Shown in pieces: positions 1 to 11,675 of a stretch of DNA of 64,000 nt. The stretch's first letter is position 1, and each line of letters opens with the position of its first letter. A model generated the notes under the pieces. The model had not been told where the DNA came from, did no database searches, and saw only the letters and a program-made list of their open reading frames with translations. Source of the DNA: Argopecten irradians (Eukaryota; Mollusca; Bivalvia; Pectinida; Pectinidae); NCBI RefSeq assembly GCF_041381155.1, contig NC_091134.1, positions 65,642,969 to 65,706,968 on the forward strand. The letters run 5' to 3'. Position numbers and translations under genes: made by a program.

Positions 1-4
1 TTAA

Positions 5-335
5 AGATGCTCCACCACTGACAAACGGTATTTTTTCTCTATCAAAAACAGGAGCAGACGATTTAGTATTTTTCTTCAGTCACAAAAGCTTCTAATTTTA
101 CTTCAGGTTAAAATATTAGAAATGATTAATTGCATCCTGAGAAAAAAATATCTGGCACTATGTCCTATTTGGAATAAAGTACATGTACTAATTGCGCGTC
201 ACCATAAACAAAATAAATTATTTTATATCATTTTTTTTTGTGTTAATTAGACATATACAGATGCATATACATGATAAAACACCAATTATTGTTAAAATGG
301 TGAGTATCGTTTATGCTTTTAGTGGTGGATCATCT
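5..335. mobile_element. TTAA-flanked MITE, copy 1
   Basis: Starts AGATGCTCCACCACTGA and ends in its near-perfect inverse (agtggtggatcatct). It is flanked on both sides by TTAA (1-4 and 336-339). There is no coding capacity. Two related copies lie at 38326-38591 and 53627-53881. A TTAA target with short inverted ends is typical of piggyBac-type nonautonomous elements; that class assignment is inference. Confidence 0.8.
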
Positions 336-531
336 TTAAGTTCATAGACTGATTGAGAAACAAAGGTCTGCATTATTCATAATTCGTGTGAAACTTGTAT
401 GTATATATTTATTTCTGCTTATGAAGATATTGAAATAAATTCCGTACATGACTTATTTTCGCACAACGAATTCTATGATATCAATACTTCCTTGATTTAT
501 GAGGTGAAAGAAAGAAGTCTTTATATTTTAG

Positions 532-3500
532 ATAAAATGCCCTGTCAACATTCCCCAAAATGTGTTGCCTGGCAGCCTAACAGTCAACATTCCTTTGCTG
601 TTGGGGACGAGACTGGCCAGATTGTCGTCAAGGATACACGTACATCAATAGGATCACCTGTGACCTTCACCCCACACAGTCGCTGCGTCAACAGGGTCGA
701 GTTCTCCAAGGACAGGTCGGTAAAACTGTCTGTTAATTGTTGTATCCACAATTTTATCACATACTTTGCCTGATATCAAGTGATTTCACCCGTGTAGTAA
801 TTTTAGGTCATCTGACCGCAGGTCAGGATGACCTATTGTCATCGCGTTTCGTCCGTCCTCGTGCGCCGTGCGTCGTGCGTAAGACTATTTATACAAAAGC
901 CTACTCCTCCTTCATTCTTTGATGGATTTCATCCATATTTGGTTTGAAACATCATTTGGGAAGGACAATCATATTTTATATAAATGAGCCTGGTCCGACC
1001 CCTAGGGAGGGGCTGAGGGGTGGGGCACCAAAAGGGCAAATTTTCTTATTTTAAGCTTTAAAATCCTACTCCTCCTTCATCCTTGGATGGATTTCATCCA
1101 TATTTGGTGTGAAACTTCATTAGGGAAGGACAATCATATTTTATATAAATGAGCTTGGTCCAACCCCTAGGGGCAGGGCCTCAAAAGGGCAAATTTTCTT
1201 AATTTTAGCTTTAAAATCCTACTCCTCCTTCATCCTTGGATGGATTTCATCCATATTTGGTGTGAAACTTCATTAGGGAAGGACAATCATATTTTATATA
1301 AATGAGCCTGTTCCGACCCCTAGGGTCAGAGGGGCGGGGCCCCAAAAGGGCAAATTTTCTTAATTTTAGCTTTAAAATCCTACTCCTCCTTCATCCTTGG
1401 ATGGATTTCATCCATATTTGGTTTTAAACATCATTGGGGAAGGACAATCATATTTTATATAAATGAGCCTGGTCCGACCCCTAGGGGCTGTGGGGAGGGG
1501 CCCCAAAAGGGCAAATTTTCTTATTTTAGCTTTGAATTCCTACTCCTCCTTCATCCTAGGATTGATTTCATCCATATTTAGTGTGAAACTTCATTAGGGA
1601 AGGACAATCATATTTTATATAAATGAGCTTGGTCCGACCCCTAGGGTCAGAGGGGCAGGGCCTCAAAAGGGCAAATTTTCTAAATTTTAGCTTTAAAATC
1701 CTACTCCTCCTTCATCCTTGGATGGATTTCATCCATATTTGGTTTGAAACTTCATTAGGGAAGGACAATCATATTTTATATAAATGAGCCTGGTCCGACC
1801 CCTAGGGTCAGAGGGGCAGGGCCCCAAAAGGGCAAATTTTCTTAATTTTAGCTTTAAAATCCTACTCCTCCTTCATCCTTGGATGGATTTCATCCATATT
1901 TGCTTTGAAAAATCATTGGGGAAGGACAATCATATATTATATAAATGAGCCTGGTCCGACCCCTAGGGGCAGAGGGGTGGGGCCCCAAAAGGGCAAATTT
2001 TCTTATTTTAGCTTTAAATTCCTACTCCTCCTTCATCCTTTGATGGATTTCATCCATATTAAGTGTGAAACATCATTAGGTAAGGACATTCATATTTTAT
2101 ATATTTGAGATAGGTCTGACCCCTAGGGGCTGAGGGGTGGGGCCCCAAAAGGGCAAATTATCTTATTTTAAGCTTTAAAATTCTACTCCTCCTTCATCCT
2201 TGGATGGATTTCATTTATATTTAGTGTGAAACATCATTGGGCAAGGACAATCATATTTTGTATAAATGAGCTTGGTCCGACCCCTAGGGTCAGAGGGGCA
2301 GGGCCTCAAAAGGGCAAATTTTCTTAATTTTAGCTTTAAAATCCTACTCCTCCTTCATCCTTGGATGGATTTCATCCATATTTGGTTTGAAACTTCATTA
2401 GGGAAGGACAATCATATTTTATATAAATGAGCCTGGTCCGACCCCTAGGGGCAGAGGGGTGGGGCCCCAAAAGGGCAAATTTTCTTATTTTAGCTTTAAA
2501 TTCCTACTCCTCCTTCATCCTTTGATGGATTTCATCCATATTTAGTGTGAAACATCATTAGGTAAGGACATTCATATTTTATATATTTGAGATAGGTCTG
2601 ACCCCTAGGGGCTGAGGGGTGGGGCCCCAAAAGGGCAAATTATCTTATTTTAAGCTTTAAAATTCTACTCCTCCTTCATCCTTGGATGAATTTCATTTAT
2701 ATTTAGTGTGAAACATCATTGGGCAAGGACAATCATATTTTGTATAAATGAGCTTGGTCCGACCCCTAGGGTCAGAGGGGCAGGGCCTCAAAAGGGCAAA
2801 TTTTCTTAATTTTAGCTTTAAAATCCTACTCCTCCTTCATCCTTGGATGGATTTCATCCATATTTGGTTTGAAACTTCATTAGGGAAGGACAATCATATT
2901 TTATATAAATGAGCCTGGTCCGACCCCTAGGGTCAGAGGGGCGGGGCCCCAAAAGGGCAAATTTTCTTAATTTTAGCTTTAAAATCCTACTCCTCCTTCA
3001 TCCTTGGATGGATTTCATCCATATTTGCTTTGAAAAATCATTGGGGAAGAACAATCATATATTATATAAATGAGCCTGGTCCGACCCCTAGGGGCAGAGG
3101 GGTGGGGCCCCAAAAGGGCAAATTTTCTTATTTTAGCTTTAAATTCCTACTCCTCCTTCATCCTTTGATGGATTTCATCCATATTAAGTGTGAAACATCA
3201 TTAGGTAAGGACATTCATATTTTATATATTTGAGATAGGTCTGACCCCTAGGGGCTGAGGGGTGGGGCCCCAAAAGGGCAAATTATCTTATTTTAAGCTT
3301 TAAAATTCTACTCCTCCTTCATCCTTGGATGAATTTCATTTATATTTAGTGTGAAACATCATTGGGCAAGGACAATCATATTTTGTATAAATGAGCTTGG
3401 TCCGACCCCTAGGGTCAGAGGGGCAGGGCCTCAAAAGGGCAAATTTTCTTAATTTTAGCTTTAAAATCCTACTCCTCCTTCATCCTTGGATGGATTTCAT

Positions 3501-6500
3501 CCATATTTGGTTTGAAACTTCATTAGGGAAGGACAATCATATTTTATATAAATGAGCCTGGTCCGACCCCTAGGGTCAGAGGGGCGGGGCCCCAAAAGGG
3601 CAAATTTTCTTAATTTTAGCTTTAAAATCCTACTCCTCCTTCATCCTTGGATGGATTTCATCCATATTTGCTTTGAAAAATCATTGGGGAAGGACAATCA
3701 TATATTATATAAATGAGCCTGGTCCGACCCCTAGGGGCAGAGGGGTGGGGCCCCAAAAGGGCAAATTTTCTTATTTTAGCTTTAAATTCCTACTCCTCCT
3801 TCATCCTTTGATGGATTTCATCCATATTAAGTGTGAAACATCATTAGGTAAGGACATTCATATTTTATATATTTGAGATAGGTCTGACCCCTAGGGGCTG
3901 AGGGGTGGGGCCCCAAAAGGGCAAATTATCTTATTTTAAGCTTTAAAATTCTACTCCTCCTTCATCCTTGGATGAATTTCATTTATATTTAGTGTGAAAC
4001 ATCATTGGGCAAGGACAATCATATTTTGTATAAATGAGCCTGGTCCGACCCCTAGGGGCTGAGGGGTGGGGCCCCAAAAGGGCAAATTTTCTTAATTTTA
4101 GCTGGCCCACTTCCTGTTTTAAGGTTTCAGTCTCTGATCTTAATGAAAATTGGTCTATAGGGGTTTTAATTGATGCCGAACAACATGCAAACATTTTCGT
4201 AAAAATTTTGGTATTTCAAGATGGCTATTGGCCCACTTCCTGTGTTCGGGTTCATTCCAGATCTCAATGAAAATTGGTCTAAAGGGGTTTTAATTGATTC
4301 AGAAGGGGGAACTTTAGGTGAGGACAATCATATTTTATAAAGGACCAGGCTAAGACCCATGGGGATAGTACGGCGGAGGTCCAAACTGGGAGCTTAGCTG
4401 AAATTTGGCTTTAAAATCCGACTCCTTATATTAATCCTTGAATGGGTTACAACCATATATGGATGAAGGGCAACCAAGTTTGTTCAACAAATGACATTTA
4501 CCTATTTCAGAAACTTACATATTCAACTAAGGAGTTCCTTGTATTGTTTATATTAATCGTTAACCAATACTTTATACTGTGACTTTGTTGTTTTGTGCCA
4601 TGAGTCAGATGACCGTTAAGGCCCATGGGCCTCTTGTTGAAACACATGTACATTTTGACAAGAGATTCTTTGAAATTAGGTTTTTAGCTCACCTGGCCCG
4701 AAGGGCCGGTGAGCTTATGTCATGGCGCGGCGTCCGTCGTCCGTCGTCCGTCTGTCCATCAACATTTCCTTTAAATCGCTACTAGTCATAGAGTTCTGCA
4801 TGGATTCTAACCAAATTTGGCCAGAAACATCCTTGGGGGGAGGGGAACAGAACTTGTATAAATTTTGGCTCTGACCCCCTGGGGACAGGAGGGGCGGGGC
4901 CCAATAGGGGAAATAGAGGTAAATCCTATAAATCGCTACTTGTCCTAGAGTTCTGCATGGATTGAAACCAAATTTGACCAGACACATCCTTGGGGGAAGT
5001 GGAATAGAACTTGTATAAATTTTGGCTCTGACCCCACAGGGACAGGAGGGGCGAGGCCCAATAGGGGAAATAGAGGTAAATCCTATAAATCACTACTTGT
5101 CCTAGTGTTCTGCATGGATTGTAACCAAATTTGGCCAGAAACATCCTTGGGGGAAGGGGAACAGAACTTTTATAAATTTTGGCTCTGACCCCCCAGGGAC
5201 AGGAGGGGCGGGGCCCAATAAGGGAAATTTAGGTAAATCCTATAAATCGCTACTTGTCCTAGAGTTCTGCATGGATTGTAACCAAATTTGGCCAGAAACA
5301 TCCTTGGGGGAAGGGGAACAGAACTTGTATAAATTTTGGCTCTGACCCCCCGGGGACAGTAGGGGCAGGGCCCAATAGGGGAAATAGAGGTAAATCCTAT
5401 AAATCGCTACTTGTCCTAGAGTTCTGCATAGATTGTAACCAAATTTGGCCAGAAACATCCTTGGGGGAAGGGGAATAGAACTTGTATAAATTTTGGCTCT
5501 GACCCCCCGGGGACAGGAGGGGCGGGGCCCAATAGGGGAAATTTAGGTAAATCCTATAAATTGCTACTTGTTCTAGAGTTCTGCATGGATTGTAACCAAA
5601 TTTGGCCAGAAACATCCTAGGGGGAAGGGGAACAGAACTTGTTTAAATTTTTGCTCTGACCCCCTGGGGACAGGAGGGGCGGGGCCCAATAGGGGAAATA
5701 GAGGTAAATCCTATAAATCGCTACTTGTCCTAGAGTTCTGCATGGATTGTAACCAAATTTGGCCAGAAACTTTCTTAGGGGAATAGGAACAGAACTTATA
5801 TAAATTTTGGCTCTGACCCCCCGGGGGCAGGAGGGGCGGGCCCAATAGGGGAAATAGAGGTAAATCCTATAAATCGCTACTTGTCCTAGAGTTCAGCATG
5901 GATTGAAACCAAATTTGGCCAGAAACATTCTTGGGGGAAGGGGAATAGAACTTGTATAAATTTTGGATCTGACCCCCTGGGGGCAGGAGGGGCGGGGCCC
6001 AATAGGGAAATTTAGGTAAATCCTATAAATCGCTACTAGTCTTAGAGTTCTGCTTGGATTTTAACCAAATTTGGCCCAGAAACATCCTTGGGGTTAACAG
6101 AATTCCTATAATTTTTGGCTCTAACCCTCTTGAGCAGAAAGAGTGGGGCCCAATAGGGGAATTAGAGGTAAATATTCAAATTCCTTCAGAAAAGAAACAA
6201 TGAACCTTACTAGGCATTACAAACCAGGTGAGCGATACAGGCCCTCTGGGCCTCTTGTTGTAGTTATGTGTCCATTTCATGAGATTTTTTGAAACTTGTA
6301 TTGAAGTTTTAAATTTTACTCACCAAGGCTGGCAATGTAAACTGCTTATATATATTGTCACACTTTATACATATATTTGATATATGTGTTGAAAAAAAAA
6401 GAAAAGAAAACCAATTAATTAGAATTTTAATTTAAATACTCTGGGCGCAACGCTCCTCTACCCAAAAGTACCGGTTAAGTAACTGTTTACCTAACAAAAA

Positions 6501-8537
6501 TTATGTGGTCGACTGATCTACTTCACTGGTGAAGTGACTCAGTCTGGTAAAATGATTGATCAAATTCTAACAGCTGTTTGGCTGATGGCATCTGTGTGGC
6601 TTCCCACTGGAGCTGTTTAGTAAATGTTTGATACTCCTAGTATATATAGATCAGTGTTCTCCCCAGGATTTTTTCACTGCGCTATGGTAATTTTTCAACT
6701 CCACACTGTGGCGTGCGGCGCGGTGCGGCGCAACTCTACACAAATTTACTGTTTTGTATCACAGCTAAATAATGATAAATAGTGTTACCAAAAAAATAAT
6801 GAACTCATTAAAAACTTTTTACCTCATATTTACTGATCATTATCATAGATTTCTATAGTACTTTTGCCAGAATTAATATATCATGATGAGATTTTTCTTT
6901 TCTTTATCTGTCCAAAGTACTTCACACATGAATCAAAGTCAAACTCTCCTAAACTTTGTCCTTCTATGGAGATTGTCATCAGAGAGTTCAGAATGTTCTG
7001 GCTGAGTCGGTTCCTTAGATTTGTTTTCACTCTGTTCATTGTACTAAATGACCTCTCACAGTCAGCAGTGGACATAGGCAGAACCAAGGCAATCTGAGCA
7101 TATCTTGCCAGGGAAGGATACAAATCCTCCATGGTGGCAACCTTTAGTAAGGATTCCTGGAATGTCAGATCCTGCATCATTTCCTTCCTGTACTTCCAGA
7201 AGTGATCTTTCGTTTCTTTGGTGTTGACATGTCGCAAGCGAATGTAATAATGAGTGAAAAAAATCACAGTCCAATATAACATGGTCATCGGCAAAAAGTA
7301 ATAAATCATAATGATGCTAATACACAGCATCATCTGTCATTCAGGTATCGTCGATCATGTCAATGATTGATACAAATTTACTACCACGTGGACTGGAACT
7401 TATGTCATTTTGATACTTGTCATCTTGGTATACACACTTTAAAAAACAATCACCTTGCTGTCCATACCCGTATATACTTGTGGTGACATCGATTAATAAA
7501 CTAATTATCTCGTAATTGCAATACACATGCCGAAAGTCGCGAGCGATAGACATTCTTGATGTACCAGTCAGCCGTCTGTATCAACGTGCGTGATTGGCCG
7601 ACAGTCCGTCTGTATACAAACGACAGCCAATCAAATGCGTCGTTACTCTCAGCCTACAGTCACTTAATAGAATTTGACAGCTCTACACATATCGAGGCAC
7701 CCGCGAGGCGATAGTAATTAACACGGTCCCACAGGTAAACATACCCGCAGGGAAGAGATCGTTTAGAACAATAAAGAGCTTGCCACACCTTGTCAGGTAG
7801 CAGGGGGCAGTAAGAAAGCCTTTGCATTCATCTTATAGAAAACGGGGGGTCTGATATATTATATGCAACGGGAGGTCAATAGTGCGCCACGGACGCAATA
7901 TCCGCGCAACGGGACAAATTTTCCGCGCAACGGGACCGTTGCACGGAATAGGCCTGGGGAGAACACTGATAGATGTACTGACACAGTTTGTCTGTCTGAG
8001 CTATCATATACCTAAAAGAGCAGCAACCCATCATTGTTAGCCGTGTACACTAACCAGTGGTCTGATTTACAGCCCCAGCCTGCTGGCCTCTGTCTCGGAC
8101 GATTGTTTGGTTGTGGTCACTGACGCTAGTGTTCCCAAGTCATCAGAAGTGTGAGTATTTCTGTTATAATTCAGTTCTATATTACTGAGAAGTACAGTGT
8201 ACTTTCATGATTAATGTTTTGTAACGCGAAACCTTACAAAAAATTATCACACAATCTTGATATCTCACAATTTGTAGATGTATTTCTTTACAGGTACAGA
8301 AGCCAGTCTCATAGAGACTTTGTACGAGGACTTTCCTGGAGGGGGAACAATGTATTTACGTGCGGCTGGGACTCACGAGTGTTAACTCATAACATAGAAT
8401 ATTCTGCTCAAACATCTACTGTTGGGGTCAAAGGTCAGACAATTGTAGGGGAGATGGAGTGTAAAGTTGAAGCTTCGATTAAGGACAAGGTGAAGTGCAA
8501 TGGTAATGGTGATTCCATGTCCGTGGAAAGTACCTGA
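532..8537 (+). CDS. WDR77: WDR77/MEP50 methylosome protein 50, C-terminal exons (5'-partial)
   Basis: Three coding exons: 532-715, 8073-8150 and 8294-8537 (stop TGA 8535-8537). All introns are GT-AG and the frame stays open across the joins (phase 2, then phase 2). The product reads HSPKCVAWQPNSQHSFAVGD, then FSKDSPSLLASVSDDC, then YRSQSHRDFVRGLSW with GWDSRVLTHNI. These match the last WD40 blades of vertebrate WDR77, including the characteristic SQ.HRDFVR..W and GWD. WDR77 is the beta-propeller cofactor that binds PRMT5 and presents histones, Sm proteins and other arginine-rich substrates for symmetric dimethylation. The propeller's N-terminal part lies upstream of the window. The 7.4-kb intron 716-8072 consists largely of mobile elements. 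The first exon begins after an AG at 530-531. The tail after the last blade is low complexity, as in relatives. Identification rests on recalled family motifs. Confidence 0.88.
805..4638 (+). mobile_element. Hairpin-array element, family 1, copy a
   Basis: The 5' end is a near-palindrome at 805-834 (AGGTCATCTGACC / GGTCAGGATGACCT), followed by a GTCCGTC/GTGCGCCGTGCG-rich stretch. About 20 tandem copies of a ~161-bp unit follow (CCTACTCCTCCTTCATCC ... GACCCCTAGGG), then a short stretch of a second repeat (CACTTCCTGTTTTAAGG). The 3' end is GTCAGATGACC (inverse of the 5' end), the hairpin GGCCCATGGGCC at 4620-4631, and TCTTGTT. It has no protein of its own; short open frames in the array recur only because the units do. 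It sits in the long WDR77 intron. The architecture resembles nonautonomous Helentron/HINE or bivalve 'pearl' elements. Confidence 0.85.
4686..6259 (+). mobile_element. Hairpin-array element, family 2, copy a
   Basis: The 5' palindrome is at 4686-4715 (AGCTCACCTGGCCC / GGGCCGGTGAGCT), then CGTCCGTCGTCCGTC. About nine units of a 157-bp repeat follow (CTGCATGGATTGTAACC, CCAGAAACATCCTTGGGGG, TTTTGGCTCTGACCCCC). The 3' end is ACCAGGTGAGC (inverse of the 5' end), hairpin GGCCCTCTGGGCC, then TCTTGTT ending at 6259. Only 47 bp separate it from family 1 copy a; both are in the WDR77 intron. Minus-strand open frames in the array are by-products of the repeat. Confidence 0.85.
6652..7968 (-). mobile_element. 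Decayed hAT transposon in the WDR77 intron
   Basis: Terminal inverted repeats CAGTGTTCTCCCCAGG (6652-6667) and CCTGGGGAGAACACTG (7953-7968) are identical over 16 bp. ATAGAT directly abuts both ends, probably the remains of an 8-bp target duplication. The minus strand carries a transposase C-terminal fragment (listed separately). The rest of the transposase is missing, so the copy is dead. Confidence 0.85.
6881..7333 (-). pseudogene. hAT transposase C-terminal dimerisation fragment
   Basis: A 150-codon open frame. Its second half reads ALVLPMSTADCERSFSTMNR followed by VKTNLRNRLS, the conserved block of the hAT dimerisation domain (the S/A..CERSFS..K...R..L pattern), as in ZNF862-like proteins. 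The DDE catalytic core and BED finger are absent. The first ~40 residues look like translated non-coding DNA, so the initial Met is not trustworthy. It lies inside a 1.3-kb element with matching inverted ends, so this is a relic, not a host gene. Confidence 0.85.
7969..8072. other. Unique intron tail before WDR77 exon 2
   Basis: About 100 bp of non-repeat sequence ending in the acceptor gatttacAG at 8071-8072. Apart from short gaps, it is the main non-transposon segment at the 3' end of this 7.4-kb intron. Confidence 0.5.
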
Positions 8538-10944
8538 CCTCCAAATACCTCAGATCATGTTACTAGGACCACCATTTGTTGTTCAGGTCAAGGACAATGA
8601 AGGTCACTACTACCAGATTGAAACTTGATGGTAAAGCTTTTGTACTCAACAAAAATAAAGTTCCATTACTGTGCATTTTACTGGACAAGAGCCAGAGCAA
8701 CTGTTGGCCATTTCTCTTTCAACGCATTTACTGGTCAAGTGTTCAGGTCTGACAAAGGGCTTAGACATAGGTCAAAGTCAGGGAATTCTACGGGCAGAAA
8801 TACCAAGGCATTATTTACCAGCTTTTATATGTCATTAGTAGAAACATCTTTATGAGTGAGCGTGCCAGTACTGTATTCCTCCTTGGAAATGTTTAGTCTA
8901 TAGAAATTGTACGTCACTCTCGAATGTTATGTATCATAACCATCATAAGCATGATTGAAATTTCAATTGCCTTATTGCCAAATTTTAACTATAGTATGTA
9001 GTTGTGAAACAGTTACATTGATGATATTCATGTTATGTTAGCAATGTTTTCCTTTTTACTTGTTCCTATTTCATGAAATACCATGTAATTTGTTTCTATT
9101 TTGGTAGTAATCACTTTGGAGTGCTTTTTGTATTGCAATGCGTTATTTCTATGATCACTTTAGCAAAACAAAAATCACATTTCTTGTCAAAAGTGATAAA
9201 AAAGTAATTGACATTTTTAGTGCGAGCATACTCTTGCACTATTATTTTCATTGTTGGGTGTGGAGTCTGTTGTGTACATCCTCTATGTGCAGATTCCAAC
9301 TGCGCACATGGAAACGGAAGTCACTGTCTTATACCATTTAATAGATTCTACCGTGATTTAGTGACATAAACCTCAAAAAACAAAGACTAACAGATACCTG
9401 TCAGCAATGCTCTACTATAAATCAATAGTAGTGAAATTAGACATCGCTATAAACATTTGTTTTGTGTAAACTTCAAGTGACGTATCATACAAACTCTTGC
9501 ATCGGTCATGAAATTCTAGCATCTGATCGACTATTAGAGCTTCCAGAACAAAATACATTGCAAATCAACTTTATATAGGCCTAGTCAATAAAAGAAAGTG
9601 ATGAAATTGGATAACTTTTAGTACCAGCCACAGACATTTACAGTGTTATTTTACACATTATAGTTTATTTATTTCACACCATCCTAGGTCCTAGGTGTAT
9701 GCTGCACTATCACTTACTAACCCCTGTGACCATAGATGACATTTGCTGCAGTTCTGATAGATATTTATGAAATTACCCAGCCTTGCAAAAGAGAAACAAT
9801 ATAAAACATTATACAATATCAGTCTAGGTGACTGAGCTCTAGATCTGATGTTTCAAGCTTGGCTGACATCACCACGTGCACAGAGACTGGACAGTGTTCA
9901 AGCAGACGACTATTTTGAACAGCGAAACAAGTCTTATCATATCAATATCACTAAGATGATAACAAAATTCTATGTAACAAAGAACACAATTAACAAAGTT
10001 CAAATTAATTTCACATTTACAGCTCTGTAAAGTTCAAATGAAGTAAATTATTTATTACATATGTACTATATATCAAGGACGTAAACCATCGCTTTGCATA
10101 GTCCCAAGGATAATGAGCGATAGTGCTACACACGTACACCTGTTTCCGCCGATGATTTCATATAGGCTTGTGGATATATATCTGCTGGTTAACAGAATTT
10201 ATTAAACATTTGTTACATTTTTGAACGTGCAAAATGTCTCTGAAAGGAGCCTTATAAATGCATTTCGTACTGGAAAGTAAAGTTTCAGGAAGTAGTTCTC
10301 GAGCAATTTATGTCTAACAGACATATTTCTAGTTTATTCATAGTGGAAATTTTCATACCAAAAATTTGAAAACATTCTCATTAACAAAAGGGGGAGGGCT
10401 TTGGGCTGGTATATTATAAGCACTATTTAGGTAAGTAATGTCTGCAGGTTGCTGGTTTTTCACCTGGTCTCCAGCTTTTCTTAGCCTTTCAAACCCGAAA
10501 CATCCTTTTATGACCCTAGATGTTGATAGGAATCTAAGGATATTAAACAAATAAACCACTGTATTGACAGTCGGAAGTTAATAAAAAACGACCGTGAAGT
10601 CATTGGTTGGTAAAGATAAATGCCTTTGTTATAATGTACGCAAATGATTTACAACTCCTAATGATTGGGTGTACTGTAGAGTACATTCAAAGTTCATGTG
10701 TCATAATGATCTGTTGTAGGATCTGCAGAGAAAAAGAAATTCTCATCTTGTTGTTTGATTTACACAAATGTTAACATGTATACTTTATCAATACATTGTA
10801 GTCCACATTATGTCTCCTTTCTTTACGGTGTACCAATAGCTACTTTTATTTGTTCATTTTGCTTGTGTACTAGTTATTGAAATTTAAACGTTGTTAATGA
10901 TTAAAAAAGATGTTGTGTCAGGAACAAACCATTTGTCATGGCAT
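8538..10944. other. WDR77 3' flank; no gene seen
   Basis: AT-rich sequence downstream of the WDR77 stop, presumably starting with its 3' UTR; an AATAAA-like stretch occurs near 8653. No conserved open frame or terminal-repeat structure was recognised. Short open frames here show no family motif. Confidence 0.45.
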
Positions 10945-11675
10945 CCAATTGGTTAGTCCGAATGATTCTGACTATCTGTCCGCTATTTATATACTGACGT
11001 GGGCGGATGATAGTCAGAAGTCCGTGCTCTTTCAAAACGCCAAAAGTCAGCGACCCTCACCAGGGTCGCTAGTTTTTCAATGTTTTCTCTTTTCAGGTTT
11101 CATGTGATTTTTTTGACAATTGCATAGTTCGATAGAAAAATTATTTTTACACTACCTTCCATATCAATTATATGTGTAAACGACTGTTAACAAATGCATT
11201 TCCTCCAGTTTCTTCGGACTTCGTCATTTTCAGCACGTTGTTTGTATATGGCTGCCAAAACCAATCTCGCGAGAATTTGAGTGACGTCAGAAAATGAAGG
11301 TTAAAAATCAACGGCTTCCCTTGACTTCCGGCGAGATTTTAATCACGTGATAACTTCAACCAATATGGACGATCTAGCCGGGAAATTTGAGAAGTCTCAA
11401 AGAAATACCACAAGTTGCACACTGAGGGATATAATTTACTTTTTTCAACATGTCAAGGTAGTGTAAAAATAATTTTTCTATCGACCTATGCAATTGTCAA
11501 AATTGTCAAAAAATCACATGAAACCTGAAAAGAGAAAACATTGAAAAACTAGCGACCCTGGTGAGGGTCGCTGACTTTTGGCGTTTTGAAAGAGCACGGA
11601 CTTCTGACTATCAGCCGCCCACGTCAGTATATAAAAAGCGGATAGATAGTCAGAATCATTCGGACTACCAATTGG
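10945..11675. mobile_element. Foldback element with ~215-bp inverted arms
   Basis: The left arm (10945-~11158) and right arm (~11456-11675) are inverted copies with few differences. The outer ends are CCAATTGG and each arm carries the inner palindrome AGCGACCCTCACCAGGGTCG. The ~297-bp centre contains CTCGCGAGA, TGACGTCA-like and ACTTCCGG motifs. Two open frames, one per strand, share the same C-terminal peptide only because the arms are inverted copies. The class is unknown. Confidence 0.8.

Noticed and set aside
1905..3876. Identical 67-codon open frames at 1905, 3030 and 3673 as a gene family
   Set aside because: They are frames through identical tandem units of a noncoding array; no domain, and the stop/start pattern follows the repeat.
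4715..5615. Series of 72-90-codon minus-strand frames
   Set aside because: Spaced by the 157-bp unit of hairpin-array family 2; repeat artefacts.
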